A DNA stretch of 64,000 bases, taken from NCBI RefSeq assembly GCF_029784165.1, contig NC_073694.1:34205506-34269505 (forward strand), given 5' to 3'. The notes under the pieces were generated by a model. The model was not told where the DNA came from. It worked only from the letters and a program-made list of their open reading frames with translations, and made no database searches. The position numbers and the translations under genes were made by a program. Shown here piece after piece: positions 23,683 to 35,547 of the stretch (positions are counted from its first letter, which is position 1; each line of letters opens with the position of its first letter). Source of the stretch: Wyeomyia smithii (Eukaryota; Arthropoda; Insecta; Diptera; Culicidae).

Positions 23683-24098
23683 GAGACACCCGAAAAAATG
23701 ATCCTAAGAGATGGCGCTGTAGTGGTAGTGGTAGTAAAATCGAAATTATTACGAGCATTTTGCTTAATGACTGGAAAAACTGCTATTAGTTACCCTGTTT
23801 CTATATTATTCTAACTTCCTAGTACCTACTTTTTTTATATGCAATCTATTTTATATCAATGAACTTGATTTTCCTATACAACTCCATTGACTCAATAAAG
23901 TTGTATAGAAAAATCAAGTTTTCTGATAAAATAAATTGGATAAAGTGGAAGTAACTGCTAGAAAGTTAGAATAATATAAAAACAGGCTAACTAGCAGTTT
24001 TTCCAGTCATTAAGCAAAATTCTCGTAAAAATTTCGATTTTACTACCACTACCACTCCAGCGCCATTTCTTAGCATTGATCATTTTTTCGGGTGTCCC
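23683..24098. mobile_element. Foldback MITE, GAGACACCCGAAAAAATGAT ends
   Basis: The whole 416 bp folds on itself. GACACCCGAAAAAATGATC on the left pairs with GATCATTTTTTCGGGTGTC on the right. Pairing continues through GTAGTGGTAGTGGTAGTAAA and GACTGGAAAAACTGC to near the middle, where TTGATTTTCCTATACAA pairs with TTGTATAGAAAAATCAA. There is no coding potential. Flanks share GTTTA but no clean duplication. Confidence 0.85.
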
Positions 24099-25166
24099 GT
24101 TTAAGACATTTTTCTTCCCAGTTTTTTTCTAATCTTTATAAACATTCTTTACGATTCTGAGCTTAGTATCTATTCAATTCTTTTCGTATTTATGCAATCT
24201 CTGGATAAGACATTGCGCTCAGTATCAATGAATTACAGTTCTACGAGTTGTTTTTCGGTATTTTGATTTGGTTCATAATTTAATTTTATTCCGATCTTTG
24301 CTGGTTTTTAAAGACATTGTTTGGTGACAATCCTAATATGAAAACATTTTCTATGGAATCGTTTTTTGCCAATTCTGAGTATTATTTTCTAAACACCATT
24401 CCGATTTTTGATTGTATTAGTGCGTTTTCAGTGATGTTAAGAGATTAACGTTGCTAGGGTAAGCGCTCCCATGATGGAGGTAATGCCCATAGTGGTTGTA
24501 CTATTATAAAAGTCACATTTGAATTGTTTAACGACTATGAGAGCAAAGAAACAGACTACAGTATATTCACTTAGTATTTACGATAAATCTGAAGTTAGAA
24601 TGGCATTTACTTAAAAAACCTTATTTTTGAAAATAATCGCGAAAGTTTCCCGGATTTCTTATGATTTTTTAGGTAAATACCAGTTTGCCGTAATGGTTTT
24701 ACAAATAGTTAAAAAAAAATATCTCATAACTTTAATGTTTTTCATGAAGAAAATTACTTTTTTCAATTTATATAAAGTGTTTGAAAACATTTAGATGTTA
24801 TATTTGGCTCTCTGAACTTTTGGAATATTTTCTGTTTTGCTAGCCCAAGCTAGTTTTCCAACAAAACTGAGTTTAATTTTCTATTATTTGATCTTAATTT
24901 GAGGACTTTTTTAGCCGGTCTTTAGAAGCGTTAATGAGAGTGATTCTTGCCCTAAGATCGTTTCCTCTTTTGGTATTGTTCTAAACTTTGAGCAATCTTC
25001 GGTGATTCTGAACATAACTACAGATCATTTTCTTGTTCGGACTTTTTGTTTTTTTTTTAAAACGTTTTGCGTGCATCGTTGTTGTTGGGACTCGATTTTA
25101 AGCTTCTCTGGTCTCAGTAATACTAAGTTTAATGTAGAATCTGTTCTTTTGAATTTTTACACACTA
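24099..25166. other. AT-rich DNA, no gene seen
   Basis: No feature recognised. Confidence 0.5.
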
Positions 25167-25522
25167 TAAGCGGGGGCCTAGTGTGGTTGGTAACCTCTCC
25201 GCCAACCACGCTCGACGCCTGGGTTCGAATCCCACCGCCGACATAGGTGTCGATGGTTGTGAGGTGGCGTGATCCACTCACAACCAACCAAACTGGTCTA
25301 GATTCAATCCTAGCCGACACCGGGAGATTTTCTGAGGCAAAAAAATCTCTGGGATCACGCCTTCCATCGCATGAGGAAGTAAAGCCGTTGGCGCCGGTCC
25401 GTTAATAAACGGGTCGTGAGTTAGGGTCCTGGGTGGAGTCGCCTCCCTGGGCGTCGGTGATTGGCACAACAACAGTGGCGGAACTAGACCGACGGAAAAT
25501 AAGCGAGAATAAAAAAAAAAAA
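25167..25522 (+). mobile_element. tRNA-derived SINE
   Basis: The head contains an A box in GGCCTAGTGTGGTTGG (25176-25190) and a near-perfect B box GGTTCGAATCCC (25222-25233), the internal promoter pair of RNA polymerase III. A non-tRNA body follows, and a run of 12 A bases at 25511-25522. Similar short motifs flank it (TTACACACT before, ATTACACTG after), a likely imperfect target duplication. It would be mobilised by a non-LTR enzyme in trans. It is not a tRNA gene because the downstream half does not fold as one. Confidence 0.85.
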
Positions 25523-26230
25523 TTACACTGACCGATTTCTCCTCAAAACTTCCGTTTGATTCGTAAATATTATATCTATAAGTTTTTAGAATAATTGTGA
25601 TACGGATTTTCTTTTTTTACTTTTTCCATTCTGTGAAGCATTTTTCAACGATTCTCACCTCGATTTAGAATCATTTTATCTAAAAGCGTCAATTGAAAGT
25701 TGCAGTGATAGTTTCAAAGCATCTCATAATTTGATTAAATATTTACAGCAAAATGAAATTCATGAAATTAAGTAATTTTGGCTTAATTTGATTTTATTTT
25801 GTTCCCTAAACTTCTCCGAAGAAAAGGACGACTTCAAAGCTATTATTGGTCTTTCAAATCGGTTTTTGGTGACTCAGAGCAAAACTTTAGTTTCTGATTT
25901 CTGATGTTTATAAGCTCATTTAGAAGGTAAATTAATTTGGAACCATTATGAGTCTTGATCTACGTTTTATAATCCGACCTTCATGAAAACGTTTAGGGAA
26001 TCAGTTTCAGGTGATGCCAAGCAAAAAAACACTTATTTTTTAGGAATTTAACATTCAGGCAGCCTTTGATTGCAATTTGATCATTAATGAATAATGAATC
26101 AATTGCATCTTTTGTACTTCATCCAACGGGACACTTCATGCGTAGTTGTGCGTTTTAAAATCAATGATCGCACATTTCACATTCCCATTTAGCGTTGAAA
26201 ATGAAAATAAGCGCAGCATCAAAACCGTTC
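25523..26230. other. AT-rich DNA, no gene seen
   Basis: No feature recognised. Confidence 0.5.
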
Positions 26231-27560
26231 CCAGCAGTAATCAATCAAACCCCGAGACTCTCACGGTGCACACAATTGAAACACAAATCATTCAACGGCG
26301 ATAAATAAATGTCTTGACACACGCAGCACAAGAGCTGAGGGCTGTTGCGATCCATTCCTCCTATAGCTATGAAAGATGATGATGAGTAAAAAATTGCACG
26401 GCTCGGAAGTGCGAATGAGTGCGAGAACCTTTGGCTTCCATCGATGCCCCGCACCACCGCCAGCAGGATTCGCAAGGTATCCTGCTGCGGTGAGTAGCTT
26501 TGTGAAAGCTACTTGGTAAGAGAGTTCATTGCGTAATTCGCAGCGGTGTTCTTTATTTTTGAAATGAAACGTGTTGACGAATGTTAGAAATCAAATCTTT
26601 CACCAAAATATGATTGAATGTTTTGCTTACTTCAATCTGGCCGACAGCAATGAAGCATGAGTGAAGGTTCCCTGAATTTCCATTTCCAGACTTGTGTAAT
26701 GAAATTCAATTACTTATCGTATTTTAGGTGCAATACCGTGGTATGAAACAATTATTAATAAACCTAAATTCCCCCGAAAATGTCAACCGTAGTAATTAAC
26801 AGTACCCGTAAAAAGTTACATGCAGCCTAATAAACGGCGAGGGCTATGCACCTTTCTAAACTTTATTGTGATTAATGTAAACAAACTTTGGAAAATACTG
26901 TCATTTTGCCGGTAATTTATAGCTCGGCAAACGCCTCTCTCGTAGCTTCTGACTAATTTTCTGCGGGAAGGCCGAGCGCAAAATATACCGAAAAAAAAAT
27001 TGATGAGCCCATAACTTCACCGGCAGGGTGATGATAAATTATGCTCTCCCTTCTTACCCTTCGGAACCGATCGCAACCTCCGGGTCCTCGCAAAACGATT
27101 GTTGTAAACAAAATCGGCCGAATAACACACAGTGATAGTGCAAATCTCCCGACAAAAAAAGGCGAACCCCGAACACAAAAGCCTTTGTGTCTTTTGTGCC
27201 CACCGCGCTCGCTTTCGTACAGTCTGTTAGTGCCGGAGGAAAAACCACTTCCCTATTCGAGTGAGCCATGTGTGTATGTGCGTGTTTGTGCTTACGCGAC
27301 TTATGGGTTTCCGTGTCGTTGCTGAACCGAGGCTTGCAATTGTACAATCGGAATGGTTTATTTGCTCCGTCAGGCCTTTTGTCCAAACATAAATAAAACT
27401 GTCACGCCCGAGGTTTCCTGTGTGGCCAAAACAAAACCGGAGTCTACGGCAGTCCACCATAGGAAAGGAGTCGTAAACAGTGCACTCAAATCGCGCCCTG
27501 CCTAGCGACCGTGCAGGAAAGATGCTGCTACTGCTCTATTGTCTGTTTGTTTTGTTTGGT
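26231..27560. promoter_or_regulatory. G+C-richer block with possible exon edge and regulatory DNA
   Basis: 26231-26489 ends in GCG|GTGAGT, a good donor on the plus strand, but contains no convincing ORF. About 26700-27000 holds several homeodomain-type TAATTA sites and a TGTAAACA forkhead-type site and reads like insect enhancer DNA. 27040-27500 is again leader-like. No gene identity is possible from this alone. Confidence 0.25.
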
Positions 27561-29837
27561 TTGTCTAGCTTAAATCAAACAGAGAGCGAGGACTTTTCTT
27601 TTCTTCTGCCATTGGGGCGGTAATTTATATGGTGTCTCACTGCTGCCGGATACTCTGCTGCGTGTAACTAACGTTCAGTCCCACCTTCCCTGGTCTTGTT
27701 AGGGACTGTGCAGTTAACTGGATATATATTTTCATCGTTGATACCGAAACGAGGCTGTTTGCGTTGCCAATCATAATGATCATAATGATTACAACGGTCG
27801 AGTCCTTTTAATTGTGTGGATTACGGGAACGGAATACAAACGTCACTCGTATTGCTTCCATTTGAGGTTTAGAAGGTGGTTCTGTCAGTTTATTGGATCC
27901 TATCTCGCTTGAGGATGGGTGAGTTGTGCTGCTGGCAGGACGCACTTTGGAGAAACTGTAGTAGCTCAGAGGTTAACGACAAAATCCTTAAGAATAACCT
28001 AAAGTTGAACTGTTGAACAGTTTCCAAACATATTTTTAAACACTTCTTCGCAAAATTTAAAATATAAAGTTTCAACAAAGTTAAAGTAAAGACAAAGTTT
28101 TGTATGTAGTTTTGTATTTGCAAAAACTGGAACTCAATGTTGAAGAAAAGTTATTTGGAATCTTAGAATTTTATCACCAGGAATTTTACTGAAGACGAAA
28201 CATGTTCCTCAATCGACTTAAAATCGTAGAACCAGATTCCAAGGCTCGTAAAGATTAAGAAAAGATGTAAGGCTCTAATTCGCTGAGAAACCGGCAAAAA
28301 ACGATTCCAATTCAATATCTGAACCAAGAAAAAGATCTCTCGTTAAATTCAGAATTATCGAAAGAAGATTTTCAGATTATACTTCCTGGCAAGAAGCATT
28401 TCTGAAAATGATCTCCAATTCAACTAGTAACCACCAAAAAAACGTTTGTAACGTTTATAAACCCAGATGTATTGTAAACATGTTAGAGGGTCAGAAAAAA
28501 AATAAACAAAAACTTCACGAAGTAAGCTTTTAGACTAAACTATAATATGAATAACCTGAGAATAAATACTAAAATCTGTAAAAACTTATAAGTTAATTTT
28601 AAAGAGGGTTATTCCACAAAAAACTCTATTTTGTCGTGTCCAACGTTCAGATATGACATTGCAGTATTCAGCAATTGTTTATCTTTGAAATTTTTTGAAA
28701 ACTTTGCTGGAGGAAGCAATCTGGTATACTGAAAATTGGAAAAAAATTTTTTTATCTAATTGTTAGGTGGAATGATCGAACCGAAATCGCAAAAAGTAAG
28801 GACTAGTTCTATAAAACAATTTCGCTGAAGACATTGAGAACATAAAATCAATTTTTCACAGTCAAATCGAATTAAGACCACTGTGCACTGTGGGATTTTC
28901 GAATAAATCTTTTCACCAATTGTTAATGTATCGAAATATAATACTTGGAATGTGTAGAAACTATTTAAGAAGTTATTCCATAAAATGGTGGGTAAAAAAC
29001 GTGCTTTACAACAAGTATTTCGTCGTTTTTATCACATTTTTGTACTCTACGACCTTTAAAAGGGCATTACTCAAAAATGTACCGTACAATGATTTTAAAA
29101 TTTTGACTAGAGATTCTGGATGTCATAACGAATCGAATGGTGTACTTAGATTCTTTGGTGCATTTTTTTATAATAATGGTCTGTGGGAGCACCGTGCGAA
29201 CGAATTTGAATTAGTTTACGTGAATGATATTCAGCGCAAGTGGTGAGCAGTTGTCAAGTTGGGTACACGCTCTTACGGGGGTAATCGAATCAGGATAATT
29301 TCTACCTGTGCACCAGAAACCATCTTATAATTAAAGAAATTGCCTGAAACGCATCTAAAATAGCCATAGAAAACTCCAAAATTATCCCAAACAATCCTTA
29401 AAATCCCCGAAATCACTTCTAATTACAAGATCAATCCAAAAAATAAAAATTATCTTGAATTGTGCTCTGGAAATCGAAAGAAAAAAAATACTTTAATCGT
29501 TTCAAAAGACCAAAAACATTTTTTTTGAAGAAATGTTCATTGGTCGATAAAAGCGATAAAAAAATAGCCGTTGAACTCGAACTGGAGAAAAAAAAATTAT
29601 CAAACATTTTACGCGCCATAATGGCGGACGCAATAATACAAAGTTCATAATAAATTACCCACCCTTTTAGAATTCGAGTCTCTATGTAGTTTATCAAAAG
29701 AAAAATTTATCTGGAAACATTCGTGTTGGCAATTCAGCCGAAATCCCCAAACTTACGCAAACAGAGAAGGTTGCATATTACTAGCACGCATTATAACGAC
29801 CGACATTACGGTCCGTAAAAAGGTAGATAGCTTTATA
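27561..29837. other. AT-rich DNA, no gene supported
   Basis: AT-rich background. An ACCACTGTG/CACTGTGGG junction at 28877-28894 could be an old Transib-like end, but no partner end was found. Confidence 0.4.
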
Positions 29838-29965
29838 ACCTTACTTTACCTTACCTTACCAAACAGTCCCAAGCCGTAGTGTCGCCTTCGCTGAACGTAA
29901 AAGTCGTCTTCATTCTACTCGGTCCAGGGCTGCAGCTCGCCAACTCTGCAGCGAAAAGGATCATG
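29838..29965 (-). repeat. Probable 3' tail of a non-LTR retrotransposon
   Basis: Read on the minus strand, a CAGCGAAGGCGACACTACGG-like end is followed by GGTAAGGTAAGGTAAAGTAA, a simple-repeat tail of the type closing several non-LTR families. No coding part is attached. Confidence 0.35.
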
Positions 29966-29970
29966 TCTAA

Positions 29971-31104
29971 TTTCGAAAACCGATCATGTACATTCTGTTT
30001 TTTTTTTTGGCCCAAAAAATCATCCATGCAAAATTTCAGCTAAATCGGACATGATTTATGCGTGTTTCAAAGCGCTCAAAGTTGTGACTTTGAGACCTCC
30101 AAAAATCTACCAAATTGGGAAAATCGATTCTTTTTCGATGCCGAATGTCTTAAAAATGCATAAAACGTATTGTCTCGAAAAAAAAAATTTTTGACCGAAA
30201 ATTATCTTCTGGGACCTTCATAAATTACGTCATAAATACTTTCCTTTACATACTTTCATAAATTACGCGACACTCATAAATTACGTAACGGAAAAACACA
30301 TTTTTTGGACCCCCATCCCCCATATGTAACGAAAGGTAACGCCAACGCCCCCATAAAAATTACGTAACGCTGTAAAAAAATTTGCTAAATAAAAATGCTC
30401 GTTTTTGGAGAGTGTCTCCAGAGATTTTTTATTACGTAACACTGATCTTACATCCCCCTGGCTATGTACCAAATCGTAACGCCCAAGGAAACCTTCCTTC
30501 CCCCCATGAGCATAACGTAATTTATGGATGCCTCCTTAGCCGTTTTCTGATCAACCGAATTCTCAATACTCACAACTCGTTCCAAATCAGATGAAAATAT
30601 TTTAACGCTCATTAGGTGTCTCAAACTTGATTTTCGTTAGGGTGGTTCATTTACTTTTTACTGGTGGTTCCAAAATGAAATTTTATTGTTATTGAATAAG
30701 CCAAAGCAATCATAGCAGGAAACTTATGTCATTAGCCATATTTATTTAATGGTAAATTATAAATAGTTTTGCACAAAGGTTGGGTTTCTCTTTTCCTTTA
30801 AATATCATAAAATTTCATGGTTTTCACCACCCTGACGGAAATCTCAGAAGTTCGATTTTCCGTCAAAAGTTTTTTTTTATGCATTTTCAAGACATTTGAC
30901 ATAATTTTCCAAAATTCTTGTACTCCCCCCTTGGTAGATTACCGAGGGTTGAAAAATCACAACTTTGAGCACTTTGAGGCACCCCGGACATGAGTCCGAT
31001 TGAGCTGAAATTTTGCATAGATGTTTGTTTTTTGGGTCAATAAACAAAATGTATATTTTTTGTTCACAACAATTAAACAAAATGTACATGGTCGGTTTTT
31101 GAAA
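29971..31104. mobile_element. Foldback element with diverged inverted arms
   Basis: Left arm 29971-30210 and right arm about 30840-31104 are inverted copies. The shared stretches, in order, are AACCGATCATGTACATT, CAAAATTTCAGCTAAATCGG, GCTCAAAGTTGTGA and AATGTCTTAAAAATGCATAA. The left arm is interrupted by a MITE at 30211-30535. Part of the arm sequence recurs at about 63510-63560. No coding potential was seen. Confidence 0.75.
30211..30535. mobile_element. MITE with CATAAATTACGT ends, nested in the foldback
   Basis: The ends GGGACCTTCATAAATTACGT and ACGTAATTTATGGATGCCTC are inverted. The interior repeats AAATTACGTAACG-type motifs several times. Its edges coincide with the point where the surrounding foldback arm loses its pairing, which supports it as a younger insertion. 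Confidence 0.65.
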
Positions 31105-31392
31105 TTCGATGATGAAATTTTTTCCATAGTCATTGCCACCAAAATCTGCAGTCTGCGTAGTGTCCGAAGGTCGTCTTCGACCTGATTGATCCTTCTTGCT
31201 CGCTGTGCATGAAAATACAAGATAATCTTTACTAAGTCAATTTATATTAAACCAGCGTTTAGTGAGAACCTATATGACATATTAGCAAGTACCACACCTC
31301 CTTATTGCTGTATGAAAAGCTTGAGACGTTTTTCGAAAAAATCGCACGAACCACGCATCTCGTCCTAGACCATTAAATTGGTCCATAGTGGC

Positions 31393-31593
31393 CTACAAAT
31401 TCATACATTTAAGTCTAGAGTCAGGACGGTGTACCGTCCCGACATCACGCTGGGACGGTACACCGTCCTGATGTAGAACCTGATGATTCTTTCCGTAGAG
31501 GTCTCGAAATGCTGGGACCACAACCTTCTCTAAAACATTGGTATTGTATTCCGCGACGCTGATTTTCACGTTTATTCTCGATAAACACCAGGG
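31393..31593 (-). pseudogene. Mariner-type transposase fragment, second catalytic aspartate region
   Basis: The minus-strand frame reads ISVAEYNTNVLEKVVVPAFR and then GKNHQVLHQDGVPS, which aligns with the region around the second catalytic aspartate of DD37D-type mariner transposases. Its N-terminal side is cut by the palindromic element starting at 31594. KLPL on the far side of that insert (33610-33621) and VFIE on this side join at the duplicated target. The frame then shifts. The C-terminal side ends in a hairpin at 31422-31470. Confidence 0.7.
31422..31470. repeat. Perfect 19-bp hairpin made from the catalytic motif
   Basis: CAGGACGGTGTACCGTCCC and its exact reverse complement are separated by 11 bases. 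The first arm, read on the minus strand of the right copy, encodes the HQDGVPS active-site motif of the surrounding transposase, so the hairpin is an inverted duplication of that short coding stretch. Confidence 0.8.
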
Positions 31594-33606
31594 CACAGTG
31601 GTCCAATAAGGCAAGAAGTAGAAGCGCCTTTCACCTTCATCCTAGCCTAATAGTGTCTTCGGAGCAATTGTTTGTATGAATGACCCGCATAATCGCAAAC
31701 TACCATAAAATATGAAAAGTTTATTATACTAAAAATAAAAAAAAATACTTTTTCGTGTTAAGAGATAGAAGAATAATTAATTCGACAAAGTTGTAGAAAA
31801 TTCAAAAATATGAAACTTTGTTGAACAAATGAAAATCCTATCTTTTTTCGGTACAAAGTTATTAAGTATATTACATGGAACTTATTTAAAAGTTAGTTTT
31901 TTGTACTTAACCTTTGTTAGTTGCATTTTACACGAAAGTGTAGTTCGGAGGAATTTTTGGGGCACACAAAACACACATTATTGCCAAAAATTATACATCT
32001 CCAGGACTTTTCCTTACAAAGTTATATCATATTTTAGCTTATCTTTCCGATAACTTCAAGAACGTATAGGTTAAAAAGGGGCGAGTGGAATCATGATGTC
32101 AATACTTTTCCTCTAAGTTAAGCTGAAGTACTATAAACTTCGTTAGGTTCCATTCGTCCCAATCCACCCATATTAGAGTACGGCGAGCCTATATTACAGT
32201 AGGTTTTCATATATTAAAAATACTAGCTTTTTTATGTTAAGAAATAGAGGAATGGTTTATTCGGCAAAGTTTTAGAACGTCCAAAAATTTGTAACTTTGC
32301 CTAACAAACAAAATTCTTATCTACATTGGGAACAGAGTTACAGAATATTTTCTATTAAAGTTACTTGAAACTGAATTTTTTGCACTTAACTTTTGTTAAA
32401 TACATTTTACAAGAAAACGTTGTTCTAAAGGAGCATTTGTTCATACAAAACACACCTTTTTTGTTGAAGATCACACATCTCCAGGACTTTTCCTTACAAA
32501 GTTATAGAATATTTCAACTTATTTTTTCGATAATTTCAAGAACGTATAAAGTAAAAAGGGGCATATGGAATCATGATGTCAATTCTTTTTCTCAAAGTTA
32601 AGCGCGAGTGCTCAAAATTATTATAAGTTTCATCCATCACAATCCCCCGTAACCTTTATTTTATACGTTGTTAAAATTATCGAAAAAATGAGCGAGAATG
32701 TGCTATAACTTTCTAAGAAAAAGGAGATGTGTGGCCTTCAAAAAAAAAACGTTTTGTATGCCCAAATGCTTCTTTAGAACAACGTTTTTCGTAAAACGTT
32801 ACTAACAAAAGTTAAGTACAAAAAACTAACTTTTAAGTAACTTTTGTAAAAAGTACACTGTAACTCTGTACCCAATGAAGATAGGAATTTTGTTTGTTCA
32901 GCAAAGTTTCATATATTTGGACGCTCTTAAACTTCGCTCTCTTAACATAAAAAAGTTAGTACTAAAGATATATGAAACCTACTGTAACATATGCTCGCCG
33001 TACTCTAATATGGGTGGATTGGGACAAATGGAACCTAAAGGAGTTTATAGTACTTCAGTCTAACTTCAAGGAAAAGTATTGACATCATGATTCCACTTGC
33101 CCCTTTTTAACCTATACGTTCTTGAAGTTATCGAAAAAATAAGCTAAAATATGATATAACATTGTAAGGAAATGTCCTGGAGATGTATAATCTTTGGCAA
33201 TAATGTGTGTTTTGTGTGCCCCAAAAATTCTTCCGAACAACACTTTCGTGTAAAATGTAACTAGCAAAAAGTTAAGTACCAAAAACTAATTTTTAAGTAA
33301 GTTCCATATAATATACTTTATAACTTCGTACTGAAAAAAGATAAAATTTTCATTTGTTCAACAAAGTTTCATATTTTTGAATTTTCAACAACTTTTCCGA
33401 ATAAACCATTCCTCTATCTCCTAACACAAAAAAGTTAGTTTTTTTATTTTATGGTATAGTAAACTTTTCATTTTTTTCGATAATTTGCGATCATGCGGGT
33501 TATTCATACAAACAATTGCTCCGAAGATACTATTAAGCTAGGATGAAAGTGAAAGGCGCTTTGGAATTAAGTTTAACTTTTTGCCTTATTGGACCACTGT
33601 GCAGTG
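31589..33606. mobile_element. Transib-like 2 kb palindromic element (31594-33601) with 5-bp duplication
   Basis: The element starts CACAGTGGTCCAATAAGGC and ends with its reverse complement. It is symmetric around about 32598, so almost the whole 2008 bp can fold on itself. Each arm contains two related units of about 450-480 bp in direct order, so four units in all. The flanks CAGGG (31589-31593) and CAGTG (33602-33606) differ at one base. The interrupted mariner reading frame shows that CAGTG was the original site. CACWGTG termini and 5-bp duplications are known for Transib elements. No transposase is encoded, so the assignment rests on ends only. Confidence 0.7.
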
Positions 33607-33934
33607 GGAGCTTCTCATCACCATCACCATCACCAACGCGGCGTCCTGGAATCGCGGGATGTTTATGTAAGACGGAGGGATCCCGGCTAATTGTGCGACT
33701 GTTGCAAGACAAAGAGTTTCTTTTTAGAAAACACGAGCTCCTGGCCTACGTGTCACAAACAACTTTACTACGATGTTGCGATAAACAAACAATGAATGTC
33801 AGTAAGTTGACACCATACGCGTCGGTTATCCAATATCTGAGGCTGAAGCTGACACCAATACTAATGCACAGAATGTACATGGTGCGCACCTACACAACGC
33901 TGAAAGGTTGTGTTCGAACTTATTGAACACCCTG
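33607..33934 (-). pseudogene. Terminal part of the split mariner remnant
   Basis: The right edge reads TTGAACACCCTGTA, the mirror of a TACAGGGTGTTCAA-type mariner terminus. On the minus strand this side ends with KLPL directly at the Transib-like insertion, continuous with VFIE on the other side. The stretch is too short for a full DNA-binding half, so the copy also suffered deletions. A CATCACCATCACCATCACCA microsatellite lies at 33616-33636. Confidence 0.5.
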
Positions 33935-34259
33935 TAAAGTGATCCAATAAATGAAATTCCGCATTTCAATCACTATCACTGAGAAATGATTTCAAGGACC
34001 AAAGTAAGCAAAAAATCACTGAAAACACACTACGTAAATGAAAAAGCAGGAAATAAAAATTATCCTGAAATGAACACGTGAAAATGCTTCATAAAACAAA
34101 AAAATGCTTAAAAGATATAAAGCCAAATTAGGCTTACAATCTCCAAAAGAGTACACTCTCAAAATCAGTAGAAACCAAAGGTTACATATTGAGCTCGAAC
34201 TTGCCAAAAACATTTGTAAGATTTATAAGCAGAAACAAAACTAAAAACCTGAATTAATC
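33935..34259. other. AT-rich DNA, no gene seen
   Basis: No feature recognised. Confidence 0.5.
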
Positions 34260-34731
34260 CACCTAGCGGTCAGACCCAGCCTTTCTCATTCAAACTTTTA
34301 TTTGTAAAAATAGATTCACATGAGCGCTTCAATCCAATGAATGTATATTCACTCTTTAGGTTCTAAAATATTGATGTTGAAATCTATACATATAAAAACT
34401 GCCGAACCGATCGACGTGAAAATTTGTATATAGGGGTTGTTGGTGCCGATAAAGGTTCCTATGTTAGTTTGAGATCCCTCCCTCTTCTGGAAGGGAGGGG
34501 TCCCATACAAATGAAACAAAAATTTCTGCACATCTGGAGAACTAATCAATTAAATGGAACCAAATTTGGCAGGTAAATGTTCTTAGTGGTAAAAAATATG
34601 TCTATAATGTTTCGACACCCCTCCTTCTTTTGGAAGGGAGGGGTGCCATACAAATGAAACACAAATTTCTCCACATCTCGAGAACTAACCAAGTAAATGG
34701 AACCAAATTTAGCATGTGAATGTATCTAGGG
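34260..34731 (+). repeat. Tandem repeat array, about 142-bp unit, left part
   Basis: Units share TTCTGGAAGGGAGGGG, CCATACAAATGAAACA, CACATCTCGAGAACTAA and AATGGAACCAAATTTGGCA. The spacing between equivalent GGAAGGGAGGGG motifs near 34489 and 34631 is about 142 bp. The array is cut at 34731 by the foldback element and resumes at 41255 in the same orientation. Confidence 0.75.
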
Positions 34732-35547
34732 GAGCAATTCTCGCTGAAACCGTCCCACTGGTGACATGAGGTCTTTCAAAAAGGATACTTTTATGTCCAA
34801 ATAATTGAAAGTAGCGAAAAAATTAGAAGACCACTTTGGTTAGTTCATATTGATGGACCCCTCGGGCACACAATGGTTAAACGGTTTTGACAAAAATTGA
34901 TTTTTGAGCAATTCTTGACCTTTTTATTGATTTATTTCTCTTTAATTTGTCATTAAACCCCCTGCAACCAACACATCGTTTTCAAGAGGAATGATAGAGC
35001 TTTCATTTGAAGTACAAAAAAATTGGCCGCCATCTTGGATCTCGCCGCCATCTTGGATTTCATCAGCAAAACGTGTTTTTGAGCAAGTTTGCAACCACCG
35101 ATTTTGAATTTGACATCACCATTGGGAAGCTGAGAAAAAATGCTTCAAGATACATTCAAAACATTAGGTGAGCATTGAGTTTACCTTGTCATTCTGGACA
35201 CTTTTCAAAATCGACCTTCAAACAGTTCAACGCATGACTCGCGTCCAATATCAAATCAACGCAATAGCCTGTGGTGTGCGTATGATGTGGACAGTCAGTA
35301 TTCCTAGTTCACAGGTAATTTTTGAATAGCCTTTAATCCACTGGCTGAATTTCGTTAGGTAGCAAACGTACCCTTTTCGTCGATAAGAATTTGCTAGGGA
35401 TAAATAAGTGATGATTCTACTCTTACTTTACTTACGCTGGCATACGCTTATCTTCTCCAGATTACTCGGGATATACTTGATTCATACTATACCTTGGTAA
35501 ACCATACCTAAGTTTGTTGATAGTAGTTTAATGCATGAAAACAACAG

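Noticed and set aside
25167..25260. tRNA gene suggested by A and B boxes
   Set aside because: No cloverleaf can be completed downstream of the B box, and a long body with an A-tail follows, so it is a SINE.
26245..26475. Minus-strand frame with two CxxC pairs (LLCCVCQDIY, LCFNCVH) suggesting a zinc finger
   Set aside because: Spacing fits no zinc-finger family I know, and the start overlaps leader-like DNA. Most likely chance.
28873..29250. ACCACTGTG/CACTGTGGG junction as another Transib-like element
   Set aside because: No matching second end could be found on either side.
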